The notes under the pieces were generated by a model, which made no database searches, was not told the origin of the DNA, and saw nothing but the letters and a program-made list of their open reading frames with translations. A DNA stretch of 22,554 nt from an uncultured Candidatus Melainabacteria bacterium. GTDB lineage: Bacteria > Cyanobacteriota > Vampirovibrionia > Gastranaerophilales > Gastranaerophilaceae. Within the stretch, counting starts at the first letter, position 1. Each line of letters begins with the position of its first letter. The translations under genes were made by a program, and so were the position numbers. Of this stretch, positions 7,521-13,594 are shown piece after piece. Where the stretch lies: assembly GCA_934675695.1 (NCBI GenBank), contig CAKURN010000004.1:1-22554 (forward strand), written 5' to 3'.

Positions 7521-9596
7521 TTATATAAATTTAATCCAAACAGGAATAAAAGCAAAAGCAATCGTTACAACCAACGTAATTTCAGAAATTAAAGCAGGAG
7601 AAACAAAATCTTCAAAGAAAGAAAAGCATTCTTTTATTGTTTGTGTGTTTTCTTGGGGCAGTAGATTATTTTCATTATTCAACACTCTTGTAAAAAATCT
7701 TTCTAAAAGATAAACAATTGTAGAAATATTGTCCAAAATGAAATTTATTCCAACAAAAGAAATAGTTCCGCCAACCAAAAAACCAACTATTGCTTCTGCT
7801 TTTAAAAACACACCAACTATTGAAAAAATAACGATAGAAAGCAAAAAATACCCGCCAAATCCAATTTGTATATCGTTAAGCAAATTGTTTAAAGAAAACC
7901 TATTCAATATCGAAAGATTTTCTTTATTTTGAGACGAAAATTTCAAGCTTTTTTTTATGTCAAAAGCCAACCTTTTTGAAGTTTTAAAGACATTATTAAT
8001 TAATATGGACAAAAACGCAAACACAATTCCAATACCTAGCATTAAAGCAGAAGAAACATAAGGATTCATCAAATCTACTTCTTCTAATTCAATAACTACG
8101 CAATAGTTTAAAATAGAAGCGAAAACAACCAACAAAAAAGCAAAATTTACGTATTTGTTTAATATATATAAAAATTTCTTTCCTGTTTCTTTAATCAAAT
8201 CGAAATCAACACCATTGCCGATTTTTTTTGAAAACAAGTCCATATTTACTATATTTTGACAAAAATTTGCATACAATAAAGAAACAACACTGCAGCACAA
8301 AAAACCAAACGCACAAAGCACTATGCCCCACATTCCCATTAATGGAGCTTCTAAACCGTATGAAGTAAAAAATGAAACCAAAATAACGACTATCATTAAA
8401 AAATAAGGCAAAAAAGCACAACTAAGAGATTTTTTGATTATTTGAATAAATTCATTTTTTAATCCAATTGCAGCAGAGTTTGAAATATCGAGCAGTTTTT
8501 TTTCACTGTAGAATATTTTTTTAACATAATAAAAAAGTACAAAAAGGCTACAAAAACTACCCGTAACCAAAGCCCAAACAAGCCCGATACAAGTAGGAAG
8601 CCAGATTTTTATCGTAAAGTAATTTATTATATTAAATATGACTGCAGATAGAATATTTGCTAGAATAAAAGTCTTTATGTAGTTTGTTTCTTTTGTTAAT
8701 CTAGTGAATGCAAGGACAAAAATTGCGGAAAATAGACCATTTGCAGCAATTACAATCGGCAAAAATTGCCCCATGACCGCCATACAAAAAGCTCCTGTAG
8801 AAATAGCTCCTGCAAAAGTAACAATAAAAAACATAAGAATAGAAGAAGAATGAGAAACAACGGGCGTAATCATTTTGAAACCATCAAGCAAATATGTTGT
8901 TATTTTCTTTTCTTCAATATTTCTATTTTCAGCAAGTGCAAACATTTCATTTGTATAAGAAGTAGTTTTTAGACAAACTGATTTTACTGTCATTAAGCAA
9001 AAATAAGTCAAAACCACCCCTAATGCATAACCAAAAAGAATTTGGTAATCTTTAAATGCATGGAAAAAAATAACATACAAAGAAACCAAAACTCCAAAAG
9101 GCAAAAAAGAAGCAACTATTGCAGAATTAAAAACTTTTTTAAAAGAAATTTCATTTTTAAAATCAAGAGTTTCTTCTATTGTAGAAACCAAAGATGCTTT
9201 TGAAACAATAATATTTAGGATTAATGCACTATATGAACCCAAAATCACCAAAAAAGCGAATCTTCCACCCAATGTAAAATAAGATACTATAGAAGAAAAT
9301 ATCAGCAAAAAAGTGACTATTTTAGAAACTTTTGCATAAAAAATCCTTAAAAAAGAAAGTTCACTATAAATTTTTTCTTTCAATATTTCGTTTTTATTTC
9401 TAAAATAAGAGTTTTCGACAAATTTTAATACAGCAAACAAAATAGCAACAGAAGCTGCAAACAAACCAATCCATTTTGATTTTGTACTTGTTATGTCAAC
9501 AAAATACACTGCATATCCTATATAACAAGCAGCAATGAATTCTATCCAAAACAACGAATTCCAAATAAATTTCTTTATGATTCGACTTCTACCCAT
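7521..9596 (-). CDS. Membrane protein, apparent catalytically dead homologue of membrane pyrophosphatase
   Basis: A 691-residue protein with about 16 hydrophobic segments, the size and topology of HppA-type H+/Na+-translocating pyrophosphatase. By-eye alignment from memory is nearly gap-free in several places. SYTNEMFALAE (213-223) falls on DVGADLVGKVE. Residues 232-260 fall on the NVGDNVGDCAGMAADLFE segment. NPYVSSALMLGIGIVFAFL (511-529) falls on the SPYVVVGLFIGGLLPYLF segment. FFEDFVSPALISEI (660-673) falls on PYKDTAGPAVNPMI. The pyrophosphate- and metal-binding Asp and Lys residues in these motifs are nearly all replaced, for example by Ser213, Leu221, Lys241, Pro245 and Ser252. It is therefore unlikely to hydrolyse pyrophosphate; its actual job is unknown (transport, sensing or scaffold). 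It is the first gene of a five-gene operon, with a TTGCAA-18-TATAAT promoter six bases before its ATG and no Shine-Dalgarno site. The alternative is an unrelated polytopic transporter. Confidence 0.65.
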   Translation of the reverse strand: MGRSRIIKKFIWNSLFWIEFIAACYIGYAVYFVDITSTKSKWIGLFAASVAILFAVLKFVENSYFRNKNEILKEKIYSELSFLRIFYAKVSKIVTFLLIFSSIVSYFTLGGRFAFLVILGSYSALILNIIVSKASLVSTIEETLDFKNEISFKKVFNSAIVASFLPFGVLVSLYVIFFHAFKDYQILFGYALGVVLTYFCLMTVKSVCLKTTSYTNEMFALAENRNIEEKKITTYLLDGFKMITPVVSHSSSILMFFIVTFAGAISTGAFCMAVMGQFLPIVIAANGLFSAIFVLAFTRLTKETNYIKTFILANILSAVIFNIINYFTIKIWLPTCIGLVWALVTGSFCSLFVLFYYVKKIFYSEKKLLDISNSAAIGLKNEFIQIIKKSLSCAFLPYFLMIVVILVSFFTSYGLEAPLMGMWGIVLCAFGFLCCSVVSLLYANFCQNIVNMDLFSKKIGNGVDFDLIKETGKKFLYILNKYVNFAFLLVVFASILNYCVVIELEEVDLMNPYVSSALMLGIGIVFAFLSILINNVFKTSKRLAFDIKKSLKFSSQNKENLSILNRFSLNNLLNDIQIGFGGYFLLSIVIFSIVGVFLKAEAIVGFLVGGTISFVGINFILDNISTIVYLLERFFTRVLNNENNLLPQENTQTIKECFSFFEDFVSPALISEITLVVTIAFAFIPVWIKFI

Positions 9597-9602
9597 GACT
9601 TA

Positions 9603-9632
9603 ATTATATAAAAAACAGGAAGAAAATTGCAA
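9603..9632 (-). promoter_or_regulatory. Promoter of the five-gene operon, leaderless geometry
   Basis: On the minus strand, TTGCAA (9632-9627), an 18-base spacer and a perfect TATAAT (9608-9603) are followed by six bases (TAAGTC) and then the ATG at 9596. Transcription would start at or next to the ATG. There is no Shine-Dalgarno sequence. The -35 box lies just before the stop codon (9642) of the binding-lipoprotein gene. Confidence 0.7.
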
Positions 9633-9641
9633 AAAACTCTT

Positions 9642-10415
9642 TTATTGTGGCAAATTCAAGGATTTTTTGTCCAAAAGTGTTAATATCAGTGGGTTTATGA
9701 TATTTAACATTTCTTTAGAATCTTCGCTTTTTCTAAGTGCAACTGCATAAAACTCTCTTGAATACGCACGATTGATTACTTTGAATTTTCCATCATTCAA
9801 ACCTTTTAAGATACAATCATCACCAAAAATAGCATCAACTTGGTTGTTTATTAAAAAATTATAAGCTTCTCTATAAGTCTTTGCCCCTACTACTTGGGCA
9901 TTTGGAATGATGAGTCTGATTATTTTTTCACCGGTTGTACCCATTACAACAGCCAGTCTTCCTGTTTTGTTGAAGTAATAGAGCGATTTTATTTTTGACA
10001 ATGGTCTTACCATGATTTTTTGAGTTGTTTGAAAATAAGGAACAGAAAAATCAATCACGAGCTTCCTTTTTTCATTCACAGACATTGTTGCAACCAAAAT
10101 ATCAATTTCTTTTGAATTTAGTTTAGAAATTCTATTTTGTGGCGTAACTGCAACAAACTTTACATTTGCAGGATTGTCTTCATTAAATATTGCAGCTGCA
10201 ATTTTTTTCGACAATTCTATATCTATCCCTTTTAAAACATTATTTTTGTCATAATAACCAAACGGCGGAGAATCTGTTTTTACGCCAACAATCAAGTATC
10301 CTCTTTCAAGAATTCTTTCTTTATCTGTCGGTTCTTTTTTGTCAAATGAACAACCGGACAGACAAATCATTGAAACAAATGTAAAAATTAATAAAAAAAA
10401 TGTATACTTTTTCAT
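9642..10415 (-). CDS. Extracytoplasmic substrate-binding lipoprotein, amino-acid ABC type
   Basis: A 257-residue family 3 (SBP_bac_3-like) periplasmic binding protein. The signal peptide ends in a lipobox, LSGC, with the lipidated Cys at 22, so it should be anchored in a membrane facing the periplasm. The mature part has the classic opening ERGYLIVGVKTDSPPFGYYD, then LKGIDIELSKKIA, NSKEIDILVATMSVNEKRK, and a second-lobe segment AVVMGTTGEKI with DAIFGDD. These hinge-and-lobe motifs point to a polar amino acid or similar ligand. No ABC permease or ATPase gene is nearby, so it is an orphan here and its partners must be encoded elsewhere. The stop lies 45 bases before the next ATG on the same strand. 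The ATG has no Shine-Dalgarno site but has TATGAT six bases upstream. Confidence 0.9.
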   Translation of the reverse strand: MKKYTFFLLIFTFVSMICLSGCSFDKKEPTDKERILERGYLIVGVKTDSPPFGYYDKNNVLKGIDIELSKKIAAAIFNEDNPANVKFVAVTPQNRISKLNSKEIDILVATMSVNEKRKLVIDFSVPYFQTTQKIMVRPLSKIKSLYYFNKTGRLAVVMGTTGEKIIRLIIPNAQVVGAKTYREAYNFLINNQVDAIFGDDCILKGLNDGKFKVINRAYSREFYAVALRKSEDSKEMLNIINPLILTLLDKKSLNLPQ

Positions 10416-10437
10416 AAAAACATCATATCATAAAACT
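10416..10437. promoter_or_regulatory. 22-base divergent spacer with two -10-like boxes
   Basis: Only 22 bases separate the ATG of the binding lipoprotein (minus, 10415) from the ATG of the YitT-family gene (plus, 10438). On the plus strand TATCAT (10426-10431) ends six bases before the ATG. On the minus strand TATGAT (10427-10422) ends six bases before its ATG. Neither start has a Shine-Dalgarno site. This fits overlapping promoters for two leaderless mRNAs. No good -35 boxes are visible. Confidence 0.5.
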
Positions 10438-11271
10438 ATGAAAGATTTATTAATTAGTATAGTTTTTTGCACAATAGGTGCTTGTTTGGCGGCTTTTGCA
10501 CTAGAGTGTTTTTTAGTTCCAAACCAAATTATTGATGGCGGAATAGTAGGTATATCAATTATGAGTGCCTATATTACAAAAATTAACTTAGGGGTTTTGC
10601 TTTTGGTTTTAAATTTGCCGTTTTTCTTTTTAGCATTTAACGAATTTGGCAAAAAGTTCATCGTAAGAGCAATTTACAGTGTTTCAATACTAGGTTTATT
10701 TGTTAATCTTATTTCTTCACATATAAAACCAATAACAGAAGATATGCTGTTATCGGCGTTTTTTGGCGGTGGAATATTGGGTGTTGGGGTAGGTATAGTC
10801 TTAAAAAACGGAGCTTGCCTCGATGGAACAGAGATTCTTGCAATGAAAGTATCAAAAAAATACCCTTATTCAGTTGGTGAAATAATCATGTTTATCAATG
10901 TGTTCATTTTTGCTTCTGCAGGGTTTTTGTATGGTTGGGAACAAGCAATGTATTCTACATTGACATATTTGGTTGCATATCGAGCAATAGACACTGTTGT
11001 GCAAGGATTTAACGAAGAAAAATCAATCAGAATCATTACAGACAAAGGTTACGAATTAGGCGAAGCAATAATAAAAAATTTAGACAAAACCGTTACATAT
11101 CTGGAAGCACAAGGCGGATATTCTAAAAGCACAAAAACAATGGTATATTGTGTAGTACCTAGAATCGAATTAAACAAATTAAAAGATGTGGTTTCGTACG
11201 TCGATAAAGATGCATTTTTGTCTATCGAAAATGTTCATGAAGTGTACGGAAAACGTTATAAAAAACATTAA
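10438..11271 (+). CDS. YitT-family membrane protein (DUF161 + DUF2179)
   Basis: A 277-residue inner-membrane protein. The N-terminal part (about 1-190) has five to six hydrophobic helices with family hallmarks: CFLVPNQIIDGGIVGIS (24-40), the glycine-rich FFGGGILGVGVGIVLKNGACLDGTEILA and YLVAYRAIDTVVQGF. The C-terminal soluble DUF2179 domain (about 200-277) includes ESIRIITDKGYELG, GGYSKSTKTMVYCVV and a DKDAFLSIENVHEVYGK ending. The transported or sensed substrate of this family is not known. An upstream in-frame extension to 10339 lies inside the divergent lipoprotein gene and is not used: MKDLLISIVF matches the family start. The gene is a single transcription unit ending in tandem hairpins at 11271-11360. 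Confidence 0.93.
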   Translation: MKDLLISIVFCTIGACLAAFALECFLVPNQIIDGGIVGISIMSAYITKINLGVLLLVLNLPFFFLAFNEFGKKFIVRAIYSVSILGLFVNLISSHIKPITEDMLLSAFFGGGILGVGVGIVLKNGACLDGTEILAMKVSKKYPYSVGEIIMFINVFIFASAGFLYGWEQAMYSTLTYLVAYRAIDTVVQGFNEEKSIRIITDKGYELGEAIIKNLDKTVTYLEAQGGYSKSTKTMVYCVVPRIELNKLKDVVSYVDKDAFLSIENVHEVYGKRYKKH

Positions 11272-11303
11272 CAGTGGAATTAACAAAGTGGCATATCCAC
11301 TGT
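11271..11303 (+). other. Hairpin directly on the yitT-family stop codon
   Basis: ACAGTGG (11271-11277) pairs with CCACTGT (11297-11303). A second AGTGG (11287-11291) can pair with the same CCACT, giving a short alternative hairpin with a CATAT loop. Only four T's follow, so it is a weak terminator or a 3'-end stabilising hairpin ahead of the stronger one at 11319. Confidence 0.5.
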
Positions 11304-11318
11304 ATTTTCATCAACTAG

Positions 11319-11360
11319 AAAAATACACTTCCTGACTTTTCGTTAAGAAGTGTATTTTTT
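11319..11360. terminator. Bidirectional terminator between YitT-family and hydrolase-fold genes
   Basis: AAAAATACACTTC (11319-11331) pairs perfectly with GAAGTGTATTTTT (11347-11359), a 13-bp stem with a 15-base loop, ending in six T's on the plus strand. The minus strand ends in a T run as well, so the same hairpin can terminate the converging gene, whose stop is at 11365. Confidence 0.85.
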
Positions 11361-11364
11361 ACAT

Positions 11365-12114
11365 TTATTTTATAATGAAATTAACAATATCTCCGATTGC
11401 AACAGGATTTACTTTTATCAATTGAGTTCCAGGGCCACCTAGAGGGTATTGTTTTACAACAGGAGGCGTTGCTAAATAAAAGTTTAAATAGACTCTATCT
11501 GTTTTTGTTGTTATATTCATCATTTTCGTATTGTAGAATTTAAGCGATTTAATTGGCATATTTAAGCCTTTAAAACTCATTACGGGCGAAATCAATATAG
11601 CTTTTATTGGAGGTTTTCCCAAATTTAAAGAACCTATCATACCAGCGATAGCCCCTAAATCCGCACCGATTAATATTGTATCATTCGTATTTACATCTGC
11701 ATAGTTTGATTTTATGTATTGAACAGATTGAACATAGTCTTTTGGCAACCTTGCCCAATCTTCTTTTGTAAATTGATAACGAGATTTGATTTTTAATTTT
11801 TCATTATAAACAGACCTGCCATGACCTCTTAAATCCATTGCCAGAACATTGTAGTCTTTTAATCTTAAATTTTCGGCCAATTTCTGCCAACTTGACGCAT
11901 TCATTGAAAACGAATGTACGCAAATAACTAATGGCTTATTTGATTTATGTTGAGCCAAATACAAATCGCCAACCAAAATAAACCCGTCACGAGTGGCAAA
12001 TTCTATTTTTTGTTTTGAAGAAACTTTTCTTTTAAGAACAGTTTCAGCATTGCAAAATGCCAACAAAGAAACCAAAATCAGACCTATAAAAGAGTATATA
12101 AACGCTTTTTTCAT
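11365..12114 (-). CDS. Exported alpha/beta hydrolase-fold protein with a degenerate triad
   Basis: A 249-residue protein with a Sec signal peptide (about 1-23, ending FCNA). The mature part has the alpha/beta-hydrolase layout: TRDGFILVGDLYLAQ, an oxyanion region VICVHSFSMNASSW (62-75), then NVLAMDLRGHGRS (89-101). The nucleophile elbow reads GADLG (150-154) instead of G-x-S-x-G, so Ser is replaced by Asp152. The C-terminal segment GGPGTQLIKVNP (226-237) aligns with the usual G-H-G-T-x-L-x-x-NP, so the catalytic His is replaced by Pro228. Asp206 may be the retained acid. Asp nucleophiles exist in epoxide hydrolases and dehalogenases, but those need the His. It is therefore probably not a normal hydrolase. 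No Shine-Dalgarno site; TAAAAT ends six bases before the ATG. Single-gene unit. Confidence 0.85.
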   Translation of the reverse strand: MKKAFIYSFIGLILVSLLAFCNAETVLKRKVSSKQKIEFATRDGFILVGDLYLAQHKSNKPLVICVHSFSMNASSWQKLAENLRLKDYNVLAMDLRGHGRSVYNEKLKIKSRYQFTKEDWARLPKDYVQSVQYIKSNYADVNTNDTILIGADLGAIAGMIGSLNLGKPPIKAILISPVMSFKGLNMPIKSLKFYNTKMMNITTKTDRVYLNFYLATPPVVKQYPLGGPGTQLIKVNPVAIGDIVNFIIK

Positions 12115-12120
12115 ATATTA

Positions 12121-12126
12121 ATTTTA
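12121..12126 (-). promoter_or_regulatory. -10-like box six bases before the hydrolase-fold gene
   Basis: On the minus strand TAAAAT (12126-12121) is followed by TAATAT and then the ATG at 12114. There is no Shine-Dalgarno site and no clear -35 box. The spacing is the same as at 9603, 10422, 10426, 17269 and 17271, which is why it is listed. Confidence 0.4.
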
Positions 12127-12235
12127 ACAAATATACTACTTTTTTTAATTATTTTTTAAAAATTACACCTTTTAGATGAAATCAAAAGAAACTTTCTAAA
12201 GAATATTTTATAAGTGTCGAAGATACAAACATAAA

Positions 12236-12310
12236 GATTTGAATAAGGGAAAACCCTTACTCAAAACCTCCTCCCCAAGTCTAGTAGCCGCCTTATGACG
12301 GCTTTTTTTT
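12236..12310 (+). ncRNA. Candidate small RNA with CCTCCTCCCC single strand
   Basis: A plus-strand structure between two minus-strand genes. First hairpin: TTTGA-A-TAAGGG (12238-12249) pairs with CCCTTA-C-TCAAA (12254-12265) around an AAAA loop, 11 pairs with one A/C mismatch. Then a C-rich stretch without obvious pairing, containing CCTCCTCCCC (12267-12276). Then AGCCG/CGGCT (12286-12303) followed by eight T's. The T run exists only on the plus strand, and no plus-strand gene is present between 11271 and 12310, so it should end its own transcript. A TATAAG-like -10 (12209-12214) could start an RNA of roughly 90 nt; no -35 is visible. The order hairpin, CUCCUC-containing single strand, terminator is that of cyanobacterial Yfr1. 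The C-rich stretch is complementary to AGGAGG ribosome sites. The 5' end is uncertain. Confidence 0.55.
12286..12310 (+). terminator. Plus-strand terminator ending the small-RNA candidate
   Basis: AGCCG (12286-12290) pairs with CGGCT (12299-12303), with a possible extra C-G pair inside, and is followed by T's to 12310. On the opposite strand the hairpin is followed by no T run, so it does not serve the minus-strand gene that ends at 12320. Confidence 0.75.
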
Positions 12311-12319
12311 ATTAAAAAA

Positions 12320-13063
12320 TTATTTAATTATTTTGCCATCGATGCCAAATCCTATTGCCTTTTTATATGTTTTTTCTCCATCAGAAGAAACAAAAAGCTT
12401 TTTTATTAATCCTGATACTTTTTCATTTTCAAAATACATACCTTTATCAGCACCACTGCTTCCGTCTGGATTTGAGTAGAAATTTTTTACCCATATTCGT
12501 AATTTGTTATCAACAAAATTAAAGCTTTCTTTTGATTTTACAGAACCATCATCAAAAACTTCAAAATCGCTATGAAAACCGGTTAATATTCCATCTTGTG
12601 CTTCTATTCTTGCTTTTTCCAAAAAATCATCTACAGTTAAAAAGCCATCACCACAAAGAGTGGATTTTCTAACCAGAGTCTTTCCATCTTGTGCCAATTC
12701 TTCCAAAGTTTTTGAACCGTCTGCTGCAGTTTTTACTTTGTCGAGATTGGTTAAAACTTCATCAATTGCAGTTTGGGCATAAGTTTGAACTTTTTTGGCT
12801 GTTTGCTGGATTTTTTTTCCTTTATTTTGGATAGCTGCAGCTTTTCCTTTATCAATCAATGCAATAGCCCCAACACCAACAGCAATAGCCCCTATAGCAG
12901 AAGCAAGTGCTATAAGAAGTTTTTTATTTTTTGGCATTTTGAATTTTTTAGACAATTCAACAGTATCGTTTTTTGTTTGAGGCAAATTTTTTGTTAGCGG
13001 TTTAGGTGCTGTATTTTGTTGTGCAATTTTTGCCTGAAGTATGGGTGACATTGAATTTATCAT
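12320..13063 (-). CDS. Membrane-anchored protein of unknown function
   Basis: A 247-residue protein I cannot assign to a named family. Residues 1-46 form a polar, Pro/Lys-rich cytoplasmic-type N-terminus (AKIAQQNTAPKP; KNDTVELSKKFKMPKNKK). One hydrophobic Ala/Gly/Ile-rich membrane segment follows (about 48-69). Then comes a Lys/Gln/Ala helix likely to be coiled (72-115), and a C-terminal globular part from about 118 with short strand-turn units (GFHSDFEVFDDGSVKS; FNFVDNKLRIWVKNFYSNPDG; GIDGKIIK). The DGS and NPDG turns hint at a repeated beta-hairpin surface. The start has AGGA five bases upstream and a promoter at 13079-13108. It is monocistronic, and I see no terminator on its own strand after 12320. 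Confidence 0.8.
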   Translation of the reverse strand: MINSMSPILQAKIAQQNTAPKPLTKNLPQTKNDTVELSKKFKMPKNKKLLIALASAIGAIAVGVGAIALIDKGKAAAIQNKGKKIQQTAKKVQTYAQTAIDEVLTNLDKVKTAADGSKTLEELAQDGKTLVRKSTLCGDGFLTVDDFLEKARIEAQDGILTGFHSDFEVFDDGSVKSKESFNFVDNKLRIWVKNFYSNPDGSSGADKGMYFENEKVSGLIKKLFVSSDGEKTYKKAIGFGIDGKIIK

Positions 13064-13078
13064 ATTTTTCCTTTTTTG

Positions 13079-13108
13079 ATTTTAGGACTAACATATAAAA
13101 CATGTAAA
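13079..13108 (-). promoter_or_regulatory. Promoter of the membrane-anchored unknown gene
   Basis: On the minus strand TTTACA (13108-13103), an 18-base spacer and TAAAAT (13084-13079) lie just ahead of AAGGAAAAAT-ATG. Transcription would start about at the ribosome site, giving a very short leader. Confidence 0.5.
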
Positions 13109-13168
13109 GCGGATTTTTTGCTATAAAATCAGGGGTTTTAAAAAAATTTATGTTTTATTTGCAAGAAT

Positions 13169-13489
13169 TTAGCACAATACGCCACTTAAAATTTTATATA
13201 TCAATCTTATTTCGTCTTCATTTGCTCTATCAATCATCGTTTGGATATTTTTCAACAACTCTTTTACATCTTTTTGGTGATTAAACATATACAATTGATA
13301 TGGCTCAACATCTAGAGCTTGAGCAATTTTTTCCAAATTTTCATCAGTAGGGTGAAAATAGCCGCTTTCGATTTTGCTAATACTAGAAGCACCAATATTT
13401 GTAATTTCAGACAATTCTTCTTGCGTAAGCTTTCTTGAAATTCTGATTTCTTTTATTCTTTTTCCTAAAAGTTTCTTTAATTCTGTCAT
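13169..13489 (-). CDS. XRE-family helix-turn-helix regulator
   Basis: A 106-residue DNA-binding protein of the Cro/C1 type. Residues 8-65 form the five-helix HTH_3 domain: LGKRIKEIRISRKLTQEELSE, then IGASSISKIESGYFHPTDENL and LEKIAQALDVEPYQL. The C-terminal 40 residues are a short helical tail (KDVKELLKNIQTMIDRANEDE), probably for dimerisation. The reading frame runs 33 bases further upstream, but the ATG at 13489 has AGGAGT five bases before it and begins MTELKKLLGKRIKE, so I use it. The upstream extension would overlap its own -10 box. It is divergent from the prepilin-like gene, and the spacer holds palindromes, so it probably controls itself and/or that gene. This is inference. Confidence 0.93.
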   Translation of the reverse strand: MTELKKLLGKRIKEIRISRKLTQEELSEITNIGASSISKIESGYFHPTDENLEKIAQALDVEPYQLYMFNHQKDVKELLKNIQTMIDRANEDEIRLIYKILSGVLC

Positions 13490-13520
13490 AAAAACTCCTA
13501 GAGATAATTTTATACAATGC

Positions 13521-13526
13521 ATTATA
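13521..13526 (-). promoter_or_regulatory. -10 box of the XRE regulator gene
   Basis: On the minus strand a perfect TATAAT (13526-13521) lies 31 bases before the ATG at 13489. It is followed by GCATT, so TATAATGCA resembles the TATAATATGCA part of the palindromic promoter on the other strand at 13577-13591. The -35 region is weak (TTCCTT at 17 bases). Confidence 0.45.
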
Positions 13527-13556
13527 AAAAATTAATAAGCTGGAAGGAATTTTTTG

Positions 13557-13591
13557 TTGCTTTTTTTGTGGCTGTGTGCATATAATATGCA
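13557..13591 (+). promoter_or_regulatory. Prepilin-gene promoter with -10 inside a perfect palindrome
   Basis: TTGCTT (13557-13562), an 18-base spacer and a perfect TATAAT (13581-13586). The -10 lies in the centre of the 15-base palindrome TGCATATAATATGCA (13577-13591), which has 7-bp arms around one base. A dimeric repressor bound there would block RNA polymerase. The adjacent divergent XRE gene is the obvious candidate regulator. Confidence 0.6.
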
Positions 13592-13594
13592 GTA

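Noticed and set aside
7521..9596. Polysaccharide flippase (MviN/Wzx-like) as identity of the 691-residue membrane protein
   Set aside because: Topology count is similar, but the last 180 residues, with the NPYV segment and the FFEDFVSPAL ending, fit membrane pyrophosphatase much better by eye.
10339..10437. In-frame upstream extension of the YitT-family gene
   Set aside because: It lies within the divergent lipoprotein gene, its residues are polar and unlike the family, and MKDLLISIVF at 10438 matches the usual N-terminus.
12773..12997. Plus-strand reading frames opposite the membrane-anchored unknown
   Set aside because: Phe/Ser/Cys-rich translations of the antisense of an A-rich gene, with no ribosome site or recognisable domain.
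13490..13522. Upstream extension of the XRE gene
   Set aside because: The ATG at 13489 has AGGAGT at ideal spacing, and the extension reaches into the gene's own TATAAT.
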